This document shows, one piece after another, positions 59,825 to 64,000 of a DNA stretch of 64,000 bases. Within the stretch, counting starts at the first letter, position 1; every line of letters starts with the position of its first letter. Source of the DNA: Oscillospiraceae bacterium (GTDB taxonomy: Bacteria; Bacillota; Clostridia; Oscillospirales; Oscillospiraceae); contig JAFYAQ010000014.1 in assembly GCA_017540645.1 (NCBI GenBank), positions 1-64,000 on the forward strand. Direction: 5' to 3'. A model generated the notes under the pieces. That model was not told the DNA's origin and did not search any database. It saw only the letters and a list, made by a program, of their open reading frames with translations. The position numbers were made by a program, and so were the translations under genes.

Positions 59825-61306
59825 TTATGCCAGCCAGCGGCGCACATCCTCGCGCATGTCTGCCGGGGTGGTGACGCCGGGGAAACGCTCCGGCTTCTGC
59901 CGCAGCTCCGCCAGCGGCGCCGGGACTCTCTGGCCGGAGAGGGCGGAGAGAGCCTCCTGGGCATCAAAGCCGCTCTCCGGGACGCTCTCGCCCAGGGAAG
60001 AGAGCATGCTGGCGGCAAACTTGAAGGGGGAGGCGGTGGACAGGGCGATCAGGGGCCGGGTCTCCCGGCTCTCCTGCCGGTACTGCTCGGCGGCGGACAG
60101 GGCCACGGCGGTGTGGGGGTCGGCGAGATAGCCCTGCTGGGTCCACATGGCGCGGATCTCCCGGGCGGTCTCCTCCTCGTCGGCAAAGTAGGCTTCAAAG
60201 CCCTCCTGCCGCAGGACCTCCAGCCACTTCTCCCCGATGTCGTAGCGCCCCGTCTCCCGGAGGGCGGCCATCCACTCCGCCACCTGGTCCGTGTCCTCGG
60301 TGACCAGGTACAGCAGCCGCTCCAGATTGGAGGACACCAGGATATCCATGGACGGGGACATGGTCTTCAGGAAGGGGCGGTTGCGGTCGTATACGCCGGT
60401 GCGCAGGAAGTCCGTCAGCACGTTGTTGCTGTTGGAGGCGCAGATCAGCTTGTCCACAGGCAGGCCGCTCTTCTTGGCAAAATATCCGGCCAGGATGTCC
60501 CCGAAGTTTCCGGTAGGCACGCAGAAGTCCACCGTGTCCCCCAGGGCGATCTTCCCGGCGTTCAGGAGCTGGGTATAGGCGCCGTAGTAGTAGGCGATCT
60601 GGGGCGCCAGACGGCCCCAGTTGATGGAGTTGGCGCTGCTGAGGGCGACCCCCGCGGCGTCCAGTTCCTTTTCCAGGGCCTTGTCGGAGAAGATCTTCTT
60701 CACGCCGGTCTGGGCGTCGTCAAAGTTTCCCTCCACCGCCAGCACCAGCACGTTGTCCCCCTCCTGGGTGACCATCTGGGCCCGCTGGATGTCGCTGACG
60801 CCGCCGTGGGGGTAGAAGACCGCGATCTTCGTCCCCGGCACGTCCGCAAAGCCGCACAGGGCCGCCTTGCCCGTATCGCCGCTGGTGGCCACCAGGATGG
60901 CGATGGTGTGCCCGTCGGCGCACTTTTTCCCGGAGGCGGCCAGAAGATAGGGCAGGATCTGCAGCGCCAGGTCTTTGAAGGCGCAGGTGGGGCCGTGGTG
61001 CAGCTCCAGCGACCAGACCCCGTCCCGGAGAGGGCGCAGAGGGACCACGGCGGGAGTGTCAAAGGAGGCATAGGCCTTCCGGGTATATTCGTTCAGTTCC
61101 TCCGCGGTAAAGCCGGGAAGAAAGCGCTCCAGCACGGCGGCCGCCAGAGCGGGATAGCTCATGTCCTTCAGGGTCTTGATCTCCTCCAGGCTGAACCGGG
61201 GCAGAGACGCGGGCACATACAGTCCTCCGTCCTCGGCGAGTCCGCGGAGAATGGCTCCCGCCGCGGTGGTACGCAGTTCTTGGCTGCGGGTAGAGATGAA
61301 TTCCAT
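59825..61306 (-). CDS. thrC: Threonine synthase
   Basis: A 493-residue PLP enzyme making threonine from O-phosphohomoserine. It is of the longer (yeast/E. coli-like) type: the start STRSQELRTTAAGAILRGLAEDGGLYVP, the PLP-Lys block HHGPTCAFKDLALQ (Lys about 114), ATSGDTGKAAL and VPTGNFGDILAGY are all present. It is expressed from a near-consensus promoter at 61352-61380. No other threonine gene is in the window. Confidence 0.96.
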   Translation of the reverse strand: MEFISTRSQELRTTAAGAILRGLAEDGGLYVPASLPRFSLEEIKTLKDMSYPALAAAVLERFLPGFTAEELNEYTRKAYASFDTPAVVPLRPLRDGVWSLELHHGPTCAFKDLALQILPYLLAASGKKCADGHTIAILVATSGDTGKAALCGFADVPGTKIAVFYPHGGVSDIQRAQMVTQEGDNVLVLAVEGNFDDAQTGVKKIFSDKALEKELDAAGVALSSANSINWGRLAPQIAYYYGAYTQLLNAGKIALGDTVDFCVPTGNFGDILAGYFAKKSGLPVDKLICASNSNNVLTDFLRTGVYDRNRPFLKTMSPSMDILVSSNLERLLYLVTEDTDQVAEWMAALRETGRYDIGEKWLEVLRQEGFEAYFADEEETAREIRAMWTQQGYLADPHTAVALSAAEQYRQESRETRPLIALSTASPFKFAASMLSSLGESVPESGFDAQEALSALSGQRVPAPLAELRQKPERFPGVTTPADMREDVRRWLA

Positions 61307-61351
61307 AAAAATGTCCTCCCAACGGAAACATTTGTGTTTGCATATTTATAG

Positions 61352-61380
61352 ATTATATAATGCTTTGCCCGGTTTTTCAA
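61352..61380 (-). promoter_or_regulatory. Sigma-A promoter for thrC
   Basis: On the minus strand, TTGAAA (61375-61380) and TATAAT (61352-61357) with 17 bp between. Confidence 0.88.
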
Positions 61381-61476
61381 GTCCCCTTTTCCCGGTGTTT
61401 CGCAGGAAAAAAGTACGTGCAATGCCGGCCGCTATGTGCTATAATAGATGAACTATCCTGCAGGAGGCTTTCCCCT

Positions 61477-62328
61477 TTGCTTATTGATGTAATTCAGGAG
61501 ACCCTGATCGACTGTTTGAAACTGCTGCCCTTTTTGTTCGCCGCCTATCTGCTCATCGAGCTGATCGAGAGCCGGGCCGAGGACAAGACCGTGGCGCTGA
61601 TCCACAAGGCCGGGCGCTGGGGCCCGGTGGCCGGCGCAGCCCTGGGCGTGATCCCCCAGTGCGGCGTCTCTACCGCCATGTCCAATCTATACGCCGGGGG
61701 CCTGATCTCCCGGGGCACGCTGCTGGCCGTGTTCCTGTCCACCTCGGATGAGATGCTGCCCATCCTGATCTCCTCCAACGCCCCGGCAGGCTTCATTGTC
61801 CGGGTGCTGGCGGTGAAGGTGGCGGCGGGCATTCTCACCGGCATCGCGGTGGACACCCTGGAGCGGCGCTTCGGCCATCCCCGGCACATGAGCCTGCGGG
61901 AGCTGTGTGAGCAGGAAAACTGTCACAACGAGGAGGAGGGCGTGCTGCTCTCCGCGCTGCGGCACACGGGGAAGATCTTTGCCTTCCTTCTGGCGGTCAG
62001 CTTCGTCATGAATCTGCTGGTGGAGGCCCTGGGGGCCGAGCGTCTGGGCAGCTTTATCCTCAACCGTCCGGTGGCCGGGGAGCTGCTGGCCGGCATCATC
62101 GGTCTCATCCCCAACTGCGCGGCCAGCGTGGTCCTCACCAGTCTGTATCTGGAGGGCGGTATGACCGCCGGGGCCATGCTCTCCGGGCTGCTGGTGGGCT
62201 CCGGCGTGGGTCTGCTGGTGCTGTTTCGGATGGACCGGGACTGGAAGGACAATCTGCTGACCCTGGGCATCCTCTACGGCAGCGGCGTGTTCTTCGGCAT
62301 TCTGGCCGGGGCCATGGGGATCCTGTAA
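61477..62328 (+). CDS. Putative arsenic/heavy-metal permease (10-TM exporter family)
   Basis: A 283-residue membrane protein of about eight to ten helices, of the putative heavy-metal/arsenic exporter family (PF11449 type). Two related Pro/Cys blocks are typical: GVIPQCGVSTAMSNLYAGG and GLIPNCAASVVLTSLYLEGG. The central loop has His/Cys/Glu residues (CEQENCHNEEEG) that could touch metal. The start is TTG at 61477, with GGAGG 9 bp upstream; a longer frame has no binding site. TATAAT at 61440-61445 marks the promoter. Confidence 0.85.
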   Translation: MLIDVIQETLIDCLKLLPFLFAAYLLIELIESRAEDKTVALIHKAGRWGPVAGAALGVIPQCGVSTAMSNLYAGGLISRGTLLAVFLSTSDEMLPILISSNAPAGFIVRVLAVKVAAGILTGIAVDTLERRFGHPRHMSLRELCEQENCHNEEEGVLLSALRHTGKIFAFLLAVSFVMNLLVEALGAERLGSFILNRPVAGELLAGIIGLIPNCAASVVLTSLYLEGGMTAGAMLSGLLVGSGVGLLVLFRMDRDWKDNLLTLGILYGSGVFFGILAGAMGIL

Positions 62329-62334
62329 AAAAGC

Positions 62335-62362
62335 GGGACGCCGTGGCCGGCGTCCCTTTGCG
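62335..62362. terminator. Hairpin between the permease and GtrA genes
   Basis: An 8-bp GC-rich stem (62335-62342 with 62349-62356) between convergent genes, with A6 before and TTT after. Confidence 0.7.
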
Positions 62363-62365
62363 GGC

Positions 62366-62845
62366 TTATTTTTTCACGGCGGTGTTGATGGAGTCGCCGA
62401 AGACAAAGAAGCGGTTATACAAAAACTCCGTCACCATGTTGATAAGCATGGTGGGGATCAGCACCGCGTATTCGTTCCAGCCCCTCTGGGCCAGGGCCTC
62501 GCCCCACCAGATGGAGAGGGGCGTGAACACCAGGTAATAGCACAGCACCTTGAACATGGCCTTGGGCACGTTGTTGGCGCTGCGGAAGGTGTACTTCCGG
62601 TTGGCCGTGAAGTTGAACAGCACCGACAGCACCAGCGCCACAAAATAGCTGGGTCCGTATTTCAGCTCCTCCACCGCCGCGTTGGGAAACAGCCGCAGAA
62701 AAATGGGCAGCCGGTCGAAGTGGAGGGCGCTGTTCAAGATGGCGAAGCTGACGAACTGGATGATGCCCGCCCCGGCGGTGCACATCAGGTATTTCAGCGC
62801 CATGATCAGATTATCTCTTTTCGTGAGCTTTGGTCTTTCTTCCAT
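62366..62845 (-). CDS. GtrA-family membrane protein
   Basis: A 159-residue membrane protein with four predicted helices, of the GtrA family (flippase-like partners of glycosyltransferases, linked to polyisoprenyl-phosphate sugars). Typical blocks are LKYLMCTAGAGIIQFVSFAILN, FVALVLSVLFNFTANRKYTFRS and VTEFLYNRFFVFGDS. No glycosyltransferase is next to it. It is divergent from the galactokinase-like gene. Confidence 0.9.
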   Translation of the reverse strand: MEERPKLTKRDNLIMALKYLMCTAGAGIIQFVSFAILNSALHFDRLPIFLRLFPNAAVEELKYGPSYFVALVLSVLFNFTANRKYTFRSANNVPKAMFKVLCYYLVFTPLSIWWGEALAQRGWNEYAVLIPTMLINMVTEFLYNRFFVFGDSINTAVKK

Positions 62846-62932
62846 AAGAACTCATCTCCCCGGAAGGGAACTATATCAGAAATTAAATGTAAATGCAAGC
62901 CCCCGGGGAGGGGCGATGAAAGGAGCCGTCCT

Positions 62933-64000
62933 ATGAATATACCGGCTTGGTTGGAAAAGATTTCCAGTGGTGAGCAGGATGCGGAGTTTTCCGCGCTCTA
63001 CGGCGACTGTGCCCGGGCGAGGGCGCGCCACCAGCGGCTGCTGGGTCTCTACCGGGAGCGCTTTGGGGACGAGAATGTGATCCTGGTCTCCGCTCCGGGG
63101 CGTACGGAGCTGGCGGGCAACCACACCGATCATCAGCAGGGCATGGTGCTGTGCGGCTCGGTGACGCAGGACACTCTGGCCGTCGCCGCCCCTGCCGCAG
63201 ACGGGGCTGTGACTATCCTCTCGGAGGGTTTTGGAGAATTCCAGCTGAAGCTGGACTCTCTCTTATTCCGGCCGGAGGAACGGGAGAGCAGCGCCGCCAT
63301 CGTCCGGGGCATGGCCGCCGCCCTCTCGGCCCAGGGCGTGGAAGTGGGAGGCTTCCGGGCGGTGGTGAATTCCGACGTGCCGGCGGGGGGCGGTCTGTCC
63401 TCCTCCGCCTCCTTTGAGGTGCTGGTGGGGGCGATCTTCTGCGCCCTGTACGGGGGAAGGCTCTCCCCCATGGGTCTGGCGAAAGCCGGGCAGACCGCGG
63501 AACGGGACTATTTCGGCAAGCCCAGCGGCCTGCTGGACCAGGCGGCCTGCGCCGGGGGCGGCATCCTGCTCATCGACTTTTACGATCCCCTGGAGCCCCG
63601 GCTGACCCCCATCGCTTTTGACTTCCGGAAAAAGGGCTATGTACTCTGCGCCGTGGACACCCACACCAGCCACGCGGGGCTGACGGAGGATTACGCCGCC
63701 ATCCCCCGGGATATGCGCGCGGTGGCATGGTATTTCCATCGGAAGGCCCTGCGCTATGTGGATCGCTCTCTGTATCTTTCCGGCCGCTCCGGGCTGGAGG
63801 GAGCCCTCTCTCCCCTGGCCATCGGCCGGGCGGAACACTTTTTCGCCGAGGAGGAGCGGGTCACGGCCATGGCCCAGGCGCTGCTGAACGGCGATATGGA
63901 GACCTATCGCCGGAAAATGATCGCCTCCGGGGAATCCAGCCGTTTTCTGCTGCAAAACATCGTCCCGCCCTCTCAGCCGGAGCGGCGGGAGATGGCGATT
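62933..64000 (+). CDS. galK: Galactokinase-family GHMP kinase (3' truncated by window)
   Basis: The first 356 codons of a GHMP-family kinase, open at the window end. The galactokinase-type start block APGRTELAGNHTDHQQG (usual form GRVNLIGEHTDYNGG) is present, as is the ATP motif GGGLSSSASFEVLVG and the GLLDQAACAGGGILLIDF block with the catalytic Asp. Several substitutions in the first block leave sugar preference open (galactose or a related sugar). AAGGAG lies 8 bp before the ATG at 62933. Confidence 0.88.
   Translation, partial: MNIPAWLEKISSGEQDAEFSALYGDCARARARHQRLLGLYRERFGDENVILVSAPGRTELAGNHTDHQQGMVLCGSVTQDTLAVAAPAADGAVTILSEGFGEFQLKLDSLLFRPEERESSAAIVRGMAAALSAQGVEVGGFRAVVNSDVPAGGGLSSSASFEVLVGAIFCALYGGRLSPMGLAKAGQTAERDYFGKPSGLLDQAACAGGGILLIDFYDPLEPRLTPIAFDFRKKGYVLCAVDTHTSHAGLTEDYAAIPRDMRAVAWYFHRKALRYVDRSLYLSGRSGLEGALSPLAIGRAEHFFAEEERVTAMAQALLNGDMETYRRKMIASGESSRFLLQNIVPPSQPERREMAI

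Noticed and set aside
59795..61351. A 518-codon plus-strand frame opposite thrC
   Set aside because: Antisense of a clear thrC gene with full PLP motifs.

Overview
The window looks like chromosome of a gut-type Firmicute of the Clostridia, most likely an Oscillospiraceae relative (Oscillibacter / Flavonifractor / Lawsonibacter type). This is inferred from high GC coding DNA, strong AGGAGG-type ribosome binding sites, the yceD-rpmF pair, MATE pumps, Clostridia-type lipoproteins and DUF3783/DUF4230 proteins. No rRNA, CRISPR array, complete insertion sequence or prophage was seen. The window opens inside clpB and ends inside a galactokinase-like gene.

Layout. 1-26.8 kb is mainly housekeeping and envelope DNA: clpB (partial), a four-gene lipoprotein/SGNH operon, trmO, an M32 carboxypeptidase, pfkA, a complete potABCD polyamine importer, an RluA-type pseudouridine synthase with a MATE pump, yceD-rpmF, a PDZ/radical-SAM protein, der, wecB, an MBOAT/SGNH O-acetylation pair, a three-gene MBL/phosphorylase/lipase group, tRNA-Ser and a second MATE pump. 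26.8-42.6 kb is accessory in character. It holds an AT-rich GmrSD-like (DUF262-DUF1524) nuclease, an Hsp70-like membrane ATPase with a two-TM partner, a PlsC-like acyltransferase, a NifX-FKBP fusion, small-protein genes, a 145-bp direct repeat flanking an inserted small gene, an AT-rich module of two DUF4230 proteins plus a large anchored surface protein, and a ParE/Phd toxin-antitoxin pair. tRNA-Thr and tRNA-Asp close this part.

43-58.6 kb is the most interesting functional block. An aldo-keto reductase is followed by an HMG-CoA-lyase-like gene and a LysR regulator, both on the minus strand. Divergent from the regulator is an operon encoding a CoA-acylating aldehyde dehydrogenase, a TIM-barrel isomerase, a ThDP (acetolactate-synthase-like) enzyme, a shikimate-dehydrogenase-like enzyme and a complete TRAP transporter. 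An aconitase-superfamily hydratase and NADP isocitrate dehydrogenase follow. Codon use here is strikingly optimised (CGC/CGT, CCC), suggesting high expression. The genes read as a route that imports an organic acid, oxidises or isomerises it, and takes it through a ThDP-dependent step to an aldehyde, then acyl-CoA, then lyase products. The substrate cannot be named from sequence.

58.8-64 kb returns to ordinary genes: a CDF cation exporter, thrC, a putative arsenic/heavy-metal permease, a GtrA-family protein and the start of a galactokinase-like gene. Many intergenic regions carry near-consensus sigma-A promoters with 16-18 bp spacing and strong hairpins.
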